Shown here: in pieces, positions 1 through 7,740 of the stretch
Position numbering within the stretch: the stretch's first letter is position 1
Layout of the letters: each line of letters starts with the position of its first letter
Assembly (NCBI GenBank): GCA_052143575.1
Contig: JBKQSP010000084.1
Span: 32,231-96,230 of the forward strand
Direction: 5' to 3'
Length of the DNA stretch: 64,000 nt
Source: JAKACA01 sp052143575
GTDB taxonomy: Bacteria > Actinomycetota > Acidimicrobiia > Acidimicrobiales > Bog-793
Program-made: the position numbers and the translations under genes
The notes under the pieces: model-generated
Seen by the model: the letters and a program-made list of their open reading frames with translations, nothing else
Told to the model about the DNA's origin: nothing
Databases searched by the model: none

Positions 1-668
1 AGCGAGGTGGCGCGGGCGATGCGGGCATAAGCCGGGATCGACAGCAGGTCGATGGCCAGAATGACGTTCTCGAGGCTCTGACCGAGGAAGGCCACGAGCG
101 TGAGCGCCAGGATGAGGCCCGGCAGCGTCAGCAGGACATCGGTGATCCACACGACGATCACGTCGACGAAACCTCGGTAGAAGCCGGCGATGATCCCCAT
201 CCCACCGCCCACCACGAGACCGACCACGACGGACGTGCTGCCGATGAGCATGGAGATGCGTGCGCCGTTCACGACCTGGCTGAAGAGATCGTGCCCGATG
301 AGGTCCGTGCCGAAGAGGTGCTGCCAGGATGGTCCCTGGTTGGGGGGCCCGGCGAGCACCTTGTTGGGCGACGGCAAGGGAAGCACGTTGGCGAAGATGG
401 CAGCGAACACGACGAGGGCCATCCAGGCGACTGCCAGCCAAAACCCGATGCCAAGCCTGGGCTTGACGCCCGTGTCGATGTGGGCTGCCGGCGCCGAGAG
501 GGCGTCGTGACTGAGCGCTGCGATCTCGGAGTCGATACCGCCGGCGCCCCCGCCAGCCGTCCCGGCCGCGTTGCCGGCGCTGGCGACCCTGGCGGCGTTC
601 GACGCGGCCTGTACGAGCGAAGCCTTCAGGGCCTCCTCGGCGCGATCGGTCGGAGACGCACCCGGCAC
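1..668 (-). CDS. ABC peptide/nickel importer permease, DppC type (partial)
   Basis: Inner-membrane permease of a family-5 (oligopeptide/dipeptide/nickel) ABC importer, truncated by the left edge so the C-terminus is missing. The visible protein has an Ala/Gly-rich cytoplasmic tail of about 70 residues, a first membrane segment (GFWLAVAWMALVVFAAIFAN), the DppC-typical periplasmic HLFGTDLIGHDLFSQVV stretch, then further helices. It follows the DppB-type gene on the same strand after a 34-base gap and would form the heterodimeric channel with it. The start is uncertain: a GTG at 668 is the first plausible in-frame start after the dppB stop, but its ribosome site is weak. The ATPase genes are not visible and may lie beyond the edge. 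Family call is firm; the substrate cannot be told. Confidence 0.85.
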   Translation of the reverse strand, partial: MPGASPTDRAEEALKASLVQAASNAARVASAGNAAGTAGGGAGGIDSEIAALSHDALSAPAAHIDTGVKPRLGIGFWLAVAWMALVVFAAIFANVLPLPSPNKVLAGPPNQGPSWQHLFGTDLIGHDLFSQVVNGARISMLIGSTSVVVGLVVGGGMGIIAGFYRGFVDVIVVWITDVLLTLPGLILALTLVAFLGQSLENVILAIDLLSIPAYARIARATS

Positions 669-702
669 CGAGCGGGATCGGCGGCCGCCTCGCGTGGCGG
701 TG

Positions 703-1683
703 TCAGCCGATGAGTCGGGCACGGCGGATCCTTGGGTCGAGCGCCCCGTAGAGCGCGTCGGTGATGAAGTTGACGGTCACGAAACCCGTGGCGATGAGCA
801 CGACGATGCCCTGCACGATGAGGTAGTCGCGTTTCTCGATCGAGGTGACGAGGAGAGTTCCCATGCCCGGCAGGGCAAAGACGTTCTCCACGACGACGGC
901 GCCGGCGAGCAAGCCCCCGACGCTCAAGCCGACGAGGCTCATGAGCGAGAAGCTGGACGGGCGCAGTGCGTGGTGCAACAGGACGTAGTAACGGGAGAAG
1001 CCCTTGGAGCGCGCCATCAAGATGAACTCCGACTTGAGCGTCGCCAGCAGGTCGCCGCGCAGCACCCGGGCGAACAGCGCCAGCTGACCTGCTGCCAGTG
1101 TGATCGAGGGCAGCAGGATGGATTGCGGTGTGGCGACGACGGCGGGCGAGGTGCCTCCGCCGATGGTGAACCAGGTCGTCTCGCCGCTCGCCGGGAAGAC
1201 GTGGTACTTGACGGAGAAGACGAAGATCAGCAGCTCGCCGAGCATGAAGGCGGGGAGCGCCAGCAGCGCCAGCGTCGAGCGGCTCACGAACTTGTCGAAC
1301 CAGCCGTTCGGCCGCAGCGAGCAGAGCATCGCCGTCGGGATGGCGAGCCCGAGCGAGATCACCTCGGCCATCACCATCAGTTCGAGCGTGAGGGGGAGGC
1401 GAGCGCCGATGGCGCTCGACACGCTCTCTTGAGAGATGTAGGACTGCCCGAGGTTGCCCCTCACGGCGTGGCCGAGCCAGATGAAGTAGCGGAAGAAGAG
1501 CGGGTGGTTCAGGCCGAGCTGGCTCGTCAGCTCGGCCCGGGCGGCCGGGTCGCCGGCGGCCGGTCCGAGGATGGCGTTGATCGGGCTGCCCGGCAGGAGG
1601 TTCAGCAGGAGGAACGTGAACAGCGTGACGGCGAAGACGACCGACACCATGCGCACGAAGCGCCACCCGACGTAGCTGGCCAT
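703..1683 (-). CDS. ABC peptide/nickel importer permease, DppB type
   Basis: Permease of 326 residues, the usual length of DppB/OppB proteins. It opens with the conserved N-terminal helix (YVGWRFVRMVSVVFAVTLFT) and the LLNLLPGSP motif that precedes the large periplasmic loop. The EAA-type cytoplasmic loop (ARSKGFSRYYVLLHHALRPS) that docks on the ATPase is clear, followed by GLSVGGLLAGAVVVENVF. It sits 20 bases after the binding-protein gene and before the DppC-type gene, so one transcript probably makes binding protein, DppB and DppC. Peptide, nickel and other small solutes are all possible ligands for this family. Confidence 0.93.
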   Translation of the reverse strand: MASYVGWRFVRMVSVVFAVTLFTFLLLNLLPGSPINAILGPAAGDPAARAELTSQLGLNHPLFFRYFIWLGHAVRGNLGQSYISQESVSSAIGARLPLTLELMVMAEVISLGLAIPTAMLCSLRPNGWFDKFVSRSTLALLALPAFMLGELLIFVFSVKYHVFPASGETTWFTIGGGTSPAVVATPQSILLPSITLAAGQLALFARVLRGDLLATLKSEFILMARSKGFSRYYVLLHHALRPSSFSLMSLVGLSVGGLLAGAVVVENVFALPGMGTLLVTSIEKRDYLIVQGIVVLIATGFVTVNFITDALYGALDPRIRRARLIG

Positions 1684-1703
1684 CGATGAAGCTCAGCTGT
1701 CGG

Positions 1704-3341
1704 TCAGCTGCTCAGCCAGAGCTGGTCGATGGGGACGTCGATGCCGGCATGCAAGAGCGGTAGCTGCTTGGTGCCGTCGGGGAACGTCCCGAGACCGAGC
1801 CCGTGCACGTTCGGCGAGAAGATGAGCCCGTCGGGGGCCCGTCCCAGCCAGATGTAGGGCGCCTCGATGGCGAACTGCTTCCAGACCTGCCCGTAGGCCG
1901 CTTTGCGGACAGCCGGGTTCGGATTGGACCGCCCGATCTCCAACTCCCTGTCTGTCGTCGTGTCGGAGAGGCGGGCGAAGTTGAGCGCCACCGCACCGAT
2001 GGGATGGGCGTTGGCGGACAACCACCACGTGGCGTCGAGGTCGGGGTCGATGGAGCCGAACTGCGTCCAGCAGTTCGCCTGGTAGCTGCCGAAGATGGCG
2101 TTGTTGATGTACGTCGCCTGCTCGGTGTAGCTGAGGCTGACGTCGACGCCGATCGCCTGCCACTGCGCCTGCACGAGCTGCATGGCCTCCGGGTTCGTGC
2201 CCGAGTCGGTGCAGCCGAGCGTGAACTTGAGGGGGCCGGAGAGGCCTTTGGAATGCTCGTAGCTGGCGATGAGGGCCTTCGCCTTCGTGAGGTTCGGCGA
2301 GGTCGGGTACCCGGAGGCCACGTACCACGGCGAGGTCGGCGCATACGGCTCGGTGGCGACGGACCCGAGACCGAGCGAGATGGTCTGGTTGATCTCCTGC
2401 TGGTTCGTGGCGTATTCGAGGGCCTGTCGCACGCGGAGGTCGTTCAAAGGTGCCGCGTCGGTGTTCAACATGATGAAGGCCGGCTCGTCGACGAATTGCT
2501 CGACCATCTCTTCGGCGCTCGAGGAGAGGTACGTCTTGATCTGACTCGCCTCGGTCGTGTACATGAACTGAATCTGGTTCGACTCGAGGGCCTGCAAGCG
2601 CGTCGTCGGGTCCGTGATCACGCGGAAGACGATCTCGTTCACATGGGGCAGTCCCTTGCGCCAGTAGTTGGGGTTTCTCGTGACCGTCAGCGTGGAGCCC
2701 TGGATCCACTGCTTGAAGATGAAGGGACCGCTCCCGATGGGGTCGTTCGTGGCGGCGTTACCGGACGCCTTCAGTTGGGCCGGCGCCGCGATGAAACCCA
2801 CCTGGGACGCCAGCACCGCCGGGAAGGCCACCCACGGTTGGCTCATGTCCACGGTCACCGTGAGGTTGTTCGTGGCAACCGCCTTGACCATCGGCCCGAG
2901 CGCTTGACCGACGAGGGCGGAGGCCTTCGCCATCGTGAGCTGCAGGACGACGGCGGCTGCATTGAGCGGCTGGCCGTTCGAGAAGCTGATCCCGGGGCGC
3001 AGGCCGATCGTCCAGACCGTGTAGGTGGCATTCGGCGTCACGGACTTGGCGAGGTAGGGATGCGGCTGCCCGGCGGCGTCGTAGGAGCAGAGGGGATCGA
3101 AGATCGTCTGGGCGACGTAGTAGGAGGCTCCCGCCCACTCGCTCGAGGTCGGGTTCCATCCGTCCGTCTCGGCGTCGAGACCGATCGAGAGCGTTCCGCC
3201 GTTCTGCGGCGTCAGCGTCGTCGTCGGGCCCGTTCCCGTCGTGCTGGTCGGGGTCGTCCCGCCACCGCTGGAGGATTTGGCGCAACCGGCTGCCACGAGC
3301 CCCACCACAGCCAGAGATACGAGCCAGGCGCGCTTGTTCAT
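1704..3341 (-). CDS. Family-5 extracellular solute-binding lipoprotein
   Basis: Binding protein of 545 residues for the adjacent importer. Residues 1-20 form a Sec lipoprotein signal ending in the lipobox VAAGC, so Cys20 should be lipidated and anchor the protein outside the membrane. A Ser/Gly/Thr-rich tether follows, then the family-5 (OppA/DppA/NikA) fold: a GGTLSIGLDAETDGWNP start strand, the YDAAGQPHPYLAKSV and FSNGQPLNAAAVV segments, and a GSGPFIFKQW segment. First gene of the transporter set on this strand, 97 bases after the enoyl-CoA hydratase gene. The ligand is not predictable. Confidence 0.93.
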   Translation of the reverse strand: MNKRAWLVSLAVVGLVAAGCAKSSSGGGTTPTSTTGTGPTTTLTPQNGGTLSIGLDAETDGWNPTSSEWAGASYYVAQTIFDPLCSYDAAGQPHPYLAKSVTPNATYTVWTIGLRPGISFSNGQPLNAAAVVLQLTMAKASALVGQALGPMVKAVATNNLTVTVDMSQPWVAFPAVLASQVGFIAAPAQLKASGNAATNDPIGSGPFIFKQWIQGSTLTVTRNPNYWRKGLPHVNEIVFRVITDPTTRLQALESNQIQFMYTTEASQIKTYLSSSAEEMVEQFVDEPAFIMLNTDAAPLNDLRVRQALEYATNQQEINQTISLGLGSVATEPYAPTSPWYVASGYPTSPNLTKAKALIASYEHSKGLSGPLKFTLGCTDSGTNPEAMQLVQAQWQAIGVDVSLSYTEQATYINNAIFGSYQANCWTQFGSIDPDLDATWWLSANAHPIGAVALNFARLSDTTTDRELEIGRSNPNPAVRKAAYGQVWKQFAIEAPYIWLGRAPDGLIFSPNVHGLGLGTFPDGTKQLPLLHAGIDVPIDQLWLSS

Positions 3342-3438
3342 CTGCTCCCCCTCCTGCAGCGCCTACGACGCCGCCACCCACTCCCCATGGTTGGCGCATG
3401 TTTACCACCTCGCCCATCGGGATTCTCGACGCTTCCGG

Positions 3439-4251
3439 CTAGCCGACCTGGGACCGCCCCCGCTCGATGATGGCCTGCTTGCGGCGGGCAACCTCTTCGG
3501 GACGGCCGTGGCCGGCACCCAACCAGTCGGCCGCCACCCGAGCCTCCAGCTGCAGGGCGTCGCCGGGACTGAGGAGGGAGCCCTCCGCATAGGTGGCGAG
3601 GATGCGCTCCACGCCGGCCGGGTCGTTGCCGGCGACGTCGGCTGCGATCGAGCGGGCGGTTGCGAGGAGATCCCCGTGGGGGACGACATGGTTCACGAGC
3701 CCCCAGGAAAGCGCCGTGGGGGCGTCGACGAAGTTCCCGGTGGCGCTCATCTCACGGGCGCGGCGAAGGCCGATGGCTTGCGGCAGCAGCACGGTGAGGC
3801 CCCACCCCGGCTGCACGCCGACGCGGGCATGGGTGTCGGCGAAGCGAGCGCGCTCGGAGGCGACGAGGAAGTCGCAGGCGAGCGCCAGCTCGAGACCGCC
3901 GGTGACAGCGGGACCGTTGACGGCGCCGATGAGGGGCTTGCGGCGGGGCGGGAACGGGCCCCGCGGAGCCGTGGGCGGAACCGTCAGCGGGGCGGATCCG
4001 TCCCGCTCCGGCCGGTGCAGGAGAGCACCCGAGGTTGCGAGTTCCTTCAGGTCGAGCCCGGCGCAGAACGCCGGATCGGCCCCCGTGAGCACGACGGCGG
4101 CGACGTCGGCACGGTCCTCGCAGTCGCCGACGGCACGAAAGAGCGCCCGCAGCAGCTCGGGCGACAGGGCGTTTCGAGCCTGCGGACGGTTGAGGGTGAC
4201 GGTTGCGACGTTGTGTGCGACCTCGAGGATGACGACCTCGTCGTGAGCCAT
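3439..4251 (-). CDS. Enoyl-CoA hydratase/isomerase family protein
   Basis: Cytoplasmic crotonase-fold protein of 270 residues, a normal length. It shows the first oxyanion-hole segment (FCAGLDLKEL), the second (GAVNGPAVTGGLELALACDF), and the conserved ARFADTHARVGVQPGWGLT. In the second segment, the position of Glu144 of rat hydratase seems to read Thr-Gly-Gly, while the other active-site acid region (VGVQPGWG) has no Glu either, so water addition is not certain and isomerase or hydrolase activity is possible. The ATG at 4249-4251 was chosen because the conserved beta strand starts immediately after it. It is divergent from the ammonia-lyase-like gene with 117 bases between. Confidence 0.9.
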   Translation of the reverse strand: MAHDEVVILEVAHNVATVTLNRPQARNALSPELLRALFRAVGDCEDRADVAAVVLTGADPAFCAGLDLKELATSGALLHRPERDGSAPLTVPPTAPRGPFPPRRKPLIGAVNGPAVTGGLELALACDFLVASERARFADTHARVGVQPGWGLTVLLPQAIGLRRAREMSATGNFVDAPTALSWGLVNHVVPHGDLLATARSIAADVAGNDPAGVERILATYAEGSLLSPGDALQLEARVAADWLGAGHGRPEEVARRKQAIIERGRSQVG

Positions 4252-4368
4252 GGCGCAGTCTGTCGCATCGCGCCCCCAACTGCACCGGCGCGGCGATCCG
4301 TGCCAAGGTGTGCCCGTGCAGGTCGGCCCCCGCCACGCTCCGGCGATGCTGCCCGGCGAGGCCCGCCG

Positions 4369-5838
4369 GTGACCGTCGTGCTCGACGGGGCTTCCCTCCG
4401 CCTCGATGACCTCCTCTCGGTGGCCCGCGGTGAGCAAGACGCCGTGCTCGCACCGGAGGTGCCCGCCCGGATGCTGGCGCACCGCGACGTCGTCATCGAG
4501 GCGCTCTCGCTCGGCGTGCCCGTCTACGGGCTGACGACGGGTGTCGCCGAGCGCAAGCGGGTGAGACTGGGCCCTGCGGACCAGGGGCGCTTCAACCGGG
4601 CCCTCCTCCGCAACCATCGCATCGCGCAGGGACCGCTCGCCCCGCCGGAGGTCGTGCGAGCCACGATGCTCCTCCTGGCGAACGCCTTCGCCCTCGGCGT
4701 CACCGGTGTGCGGCCGCAGCTCGCCGACCTCATGCTGAACGCCCTCGCCGACGGATCCGTACCGCCCGTGCGCACCCTCGGCTCGGTCGGCCAAGCCGAT
4801 CTCGGGCCCTTGGCCGACCTGGCCGACTGGCTGGTCGAGCGGGCGGGCTACGAGTTGGCCGAGAGCGAAGGGCTCGCCCTCATCGACACGAACGCCTTCT
4901 CGACCGCCTGCTCGGCCTTGGCGCTGGACAGAGCCGAGCAGCTGCTCGACACCTTGGATCTGGCGGCGGCGCTCGACTTCGAGGGTTTCGGTGCCAACGT
5001 CAACGCCCTCAACCCTGTTGTGGCGCGGACGCGACCGTCTCCCGGCCTTGCCCGCTCCCTCGCCATCGTGCGGGCCTGCCTTGCCGGGAGCGTCCTGTGG
5101 GACGCCGGAGCCGCCCGCAACCTGCAGGATCCACTCTCGTACCGCTGCGTCCCACAGATCCACGGCGCCGCTCGCGACGCCCTCGCCTACACGAGAACGG
5201 CCGTCGAACGCGAGCTGAACTCCTCGCAGGGAAACCCCGTCGTCGTCCTCGCCGAGCGGTCGGTCGTGTCCGTCGGTAACGTCGACCCGATTGCCATGTC
5301 CGCGGCCGTCGACTTCGCTCGCATCGGCCTCGCCCCCGCCGTCGCGTCCGCCACGGAGCGGACCGTGAAGCTGCTGCAAAGCCCTGCGTCCGGCCTGCCG
5401 GCGGGGCTCGCCGACGATCCCGAGACGGGCGACGACGGCCTTGCGGAGCTGGCCGTCGCCTCGCAGGCACTGGCAGTGGAGGCACGCCTCCTTGCCCCGC
5501 CCGTCTCCTACGAGCTCGTGAGCACGAGCACGGCCGAGGGCATCGAGGACCGCACGACGATGGCGCCCCTGTCGGCCCGTCGTCTCGAGGACATGGTGGC
5601 CCTCACCGGGCGCGTCGTCGCCATCGAGCTCGTCGTGGCTGCCCGAGCGATCGAGCTGCGCCGGCTCGGGCCGCTCGGGAGGGGGACGGCGGCCGCACAC
5701 GAGCTCGTGCGCCGCCTCGTCGCCCCGACGTCGGGTGAGTCGCTCCTTCCCCACGACCTCGAGCCCCTCGTGGTGGCCGTGGGCAACGGCGCTCCGGCGG
5801 CACTCGTCCGGCAGCTCTCGATCGCCGAGCCGGTATGA
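4369..5838 (+). CDS. Aromatic/histidine ammonia-lyase family protein lacking the MIO tripeptide
   Basis: Protein of 489 residues with the full HAL/PAL fold. Family landmarks are the N-terminal VVLDGASLRLDDLL, the catalytic-Tyr motif VYGLTTG (Tyr53), NLQDPLSYRCVPQIHGA, ELNSSQGNPVVV and a late EDRTTMAPL. True lyases carry GSVGASGDLAPL, in which Ala-Ser-Gly cyclises into the MIO electrophile. Here residues 138-148 read GSVGQADLGPL, one residue short and without Ala-Ser-Gly, so the cofactor should not form. Either the chemistry is different or the protein is a binding or non-lyase relative. Start is the GTG at 4369 because the canonical N-terminus begins there. It leads a plus-strand run that continues into a complete peptide-type importer. 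Confidence 0.88.
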   Translation: MTVVLDGASLRLDDLLSVARGEQDAVLAPEVPARMLAHRDVVIEALSLGVPVYGLTTGVAERKRVRLGPADQGRFNRALLRNHRIAQGPLAPPEVVRATMLLLANAFALGVTGVRPQLADLMLNALADGSVPPVRTLGSVGQADLGPLADLADWLVERAGYELAESEGLALIDTNAFSTACSALALDRAEQLLDTLDLAAALDFEGFGANVNALNPVVARTRPSPGLARSLAIVRACLAGSVLWDAGAARNLQDPLSYRCVPQIHGAARDALAYTRTAVERELNSSQGNPVVVLAERSVVSVGNVDPIAMSAAVDFARIGLAPAVASATERTVKLLQSPASGLPAGLADDPETGDDGLAELAVASQALAVEARLLAPPVSYELVSTSTAEGIEDRTTMAPLSARRLEDMVALTGRVVAIELVVAARAIELRRLGPLGRGTAAAHELVRRLVAPTSGESLLPHDLEPLVVAVGNGAPAALVRQLSIAEPV

Positions 5839-5896
5839 GCGGTGCCGGCGCCGTGAGTGACGGTGCGACTCGCCTCGAGCAGGGGAAAGGACGGGC

Positions 5897-6850
5897 ATGG
5901 CCAAGTACTTCCTGAAGCGCCTCGGCCTCTCCCTCGTCAGCTTGTGGCTGCTGAGCGTCATCGTCTTCTACGCCGGCCAGGTGCTCCCGGGGGACCCGGG
6001 TCAGTTCATCCTCGGGCCGTTCGCCGCCCACAGCGCCGTCGTTGCGCTCGACCACCAGCTCGGCGTCGACCGCCCCCTCCTCACCCAGTACTGGAGCTGG
6101 ATCTCCGGGTTCGTGAGAGGCGACATGGGGACCTCCTACGAGTACCAGGCGCCCGTGGCGCCCTTCATCGGCCATGCCGCCGTGCAATCGCTCAAGCTCG
6201 CCGGCGTCGCCTTCGTGATCGTCGTGCCGCTCAGCATCCTCGGCGGCGTCCTGGCCGCCCTGAAGGCGGGCGGGATCGTCGACCGCGTGATCTCCATCGG
6301 CGGCCTGACGGGGACGACGATGCCCGAGTTCGTGTCCGGCATCGTCGTCATCGAGCTCCTCGCCATCGCCTTCAAGATCTTTCCCGCCACGGCGACGTCG
6401 CCGCCGGGCTCCTCCGTGCTCACCCAGCTCGATCACCTCATCCTCCCCGCCATCCCGCTCGTGCTCGTCCTGTTCGGCTACATCAGCCGCATGGCGCGCG
6501 CCGGCACGATCGAGGCGCTCGACTCGGACTACGCCCGAACGGCTTCGCTGAAGGGCCTTCGCCGGTCGCTCGTGATCTTCCGCCACGTGCTTCGCAACTC
6601 GCTCCTGCCGACGATCACCGTCATCGCCACCCAGATGGGCTACCTCATCGGCGGCCTCGTCGTCGTCGAAACGCTCTTCACCTACCAAGGCATCGGCAGC
6701 CTCGTGCTCGGCGCCGTCACCTCGAAGGACTTCCCGATGCTGGAGGCGGGCATCTTGTCGATCGGCGTCGTCTACATGCTGGCCACCCTGGCGGCCGACA
6801 TCGCCTATTCCGTCCTCAACCCCCGCATCCGCCTCGGAGGCGTCGAGTAA
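5897..6850 (+). CDS. ABC peptide/nickel importer permease, DppB type (second system)
   Basis: Permease of 317 residues. It starts MAKYFLKRLGLSLVSLWLLS, has the VLPGDPG motif after the first helix, a DRPLLTQYWSWISGFVRGDMG periplasmic segment and the ATPase-docking loop ARTASLKGLRRSLVIFRHVL. A strong purine-rich ribosome site (AGGGGAAAGGA) precedes the ATG. It lies 58 bases after the ammonia-lyase-like gene and its TAA stop overlaps the ATG of the next permease, so the two are translationally coupled. It probably forms the channel with that partner. Confidence 0.94.
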   Translation: MAKYFLKRLGLSLVSLWLLSVIVFYAGQVLPGDPGQFILGPFAAHSAVVALDHQLGVDRPLLTQYWSWISGFVRGDMGTSYEYQAPVAPFIGHAAVQSLKLAGVAFVIVVPLSILGGVLAALKAGGIVDRVISIGGLTGTTMPEFVSGIVVIELLAIAFKIFPATATSPPGSSVLTQLDHLILPAIPLVLVLFGYISRMARAGTIEALDSDYARTASLKGLRRSLVIFRHVLRNSLLPTITVIATQMGYLIGGLVVVETLFTYQGIGSLVLGAVTSKDFPMLEAGILSIGVVYMLATLAADIAYSVLNPRIRLGGVE

Positions 6851-7740
6851 TGGCCTCCACCGACGCCATCCTGCCCCCTCCGGAGCTCCGGAAGCTCGGC
6901 CGTGCCGTCCCGGAATCGCCCCGCACCGTCACCCAGCAGCTCGTCCGCTCGCCTTCGTTCCTCACCGGCTCCACCATCGTCGTCTTCTGGATCGTCTGCG
7001 CCGTCTTCGGCACCGCGTTCGCTCCCCGCAACCCTCTCGCCCAGAACTTGCTCGACACGAATGCCCGGCCGTCGGGGACCTACTGGTTCGGCACGGACCA
7101 GCTCGGTCGCGACGTCCTCTCCCGCGTGATCGTCGGCGCCCGCAACATCCTCATCATCGCCCCCATCGCCACGCTCCTCGGCACCGTCGTCGGCACCGCC
7201 CTCGGGCTCGTCATGGGATATTTCGGTCGCTGGGTCGACATCTTGGTGGGCCGCGTCGTGGAGGCCGTCCTGGCGCTGCCGGTCATCATCGTCGCCGTCC
7301 TGTTCGTGCGGGCGCTCGGACCGACGATCCCGACGCTCATCGTCGTGATCGGTTTCGTCTTCGCACCGCTCATCGCCCGCACGGTGCGCGCCGCCGTGCT
7401 GGCCGAACGCGACCTCGACTACATCGCCGCCGCCCACCTGCGCGGCGAGAAGGCGCCGCACATCATGTTCGCCGAGATCCTGCCGAACGTCCTCCCGCCC
7501 ATCCTCGTGGAATTCACCGTACGTGTCGGCTATGCCATCTTCACCGTGGCGACGCTCTCGTTCCTCGGGCTCGGACCGGCGCCGCCGACGCCGGACTGGG
7601 GCGCCGACATCGCCGCCAACTACGACGTCATCTCGGCCGGGTTCTGGTGGGAGACCCTCTTCCCGGCCCTCGCCATCGCCTCGCTCGTGATCGCCGTCAA
7701 CCTCATCGCCGACGGCGTCGAATCGGTGCTGGCGCAATGA
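6850..7740 (+). CDS. ABC peptide/nickel importer permease, DppC type (second system)
   Basis: Permease of 296 residues with the DppC layout: short cytoplasmic tail, first helix (TGSTIVVFWIVCAVFGTAF), the YWFGTDQLGRDVLSRVIVGA signature, then helices and the EAA loop (DYIAAAHLRGEKAPHIMFAE), ending in LSFLGLGPAPPTPDWGADIA, which is highly typical of DppC/OppC. Its ATG shares one base with the previous stop (TAATG), and its TGA overlaps the ATG of the fused ATPase gene (ATGA), showing tight coupling of the complex subunits. Confidence 0.95.
   Translation: MASTDAILPPPELRKLGRAVPESPRTVTQQLVRSPSFLTGSTIVVFWIVCAVFGTAFAPRNPLAQNLLDTNARPSGTYWFGTDQLGRDVLSRVIVGARNILIIAPIATLLGTVVGTALGLVMGYFGRWVDILVGRVVEAVLALPVIIVAVLFVRALGPTIPTLIVVIGFVFAPLIARTVRAAVLAERDLDYIAAAHLRGEKAPHIMFAEILPNVLPPILVEFTVRVGYAIFTVATLSFLGLGPAPPTPDWGADIAANYDVISAGFWWETLFPALAIASLVIAVNLIADGVESVLAQ

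Noticed and set aside
571..1689. Long plus-strand frame opposite the DppB-type gene
   Set aside because: A GC-rich antisense shadow: low-complexity Arg/Glu/Gly composition, no family motif, and the minus strand carries a clear permease.
1803..3470. 555-codon plus-strand frame opposite the binding lipoprotein
   Set aside because: Shadow of the lipoprotein gene, with Arg/Gly/Val-rich composition and no domain.
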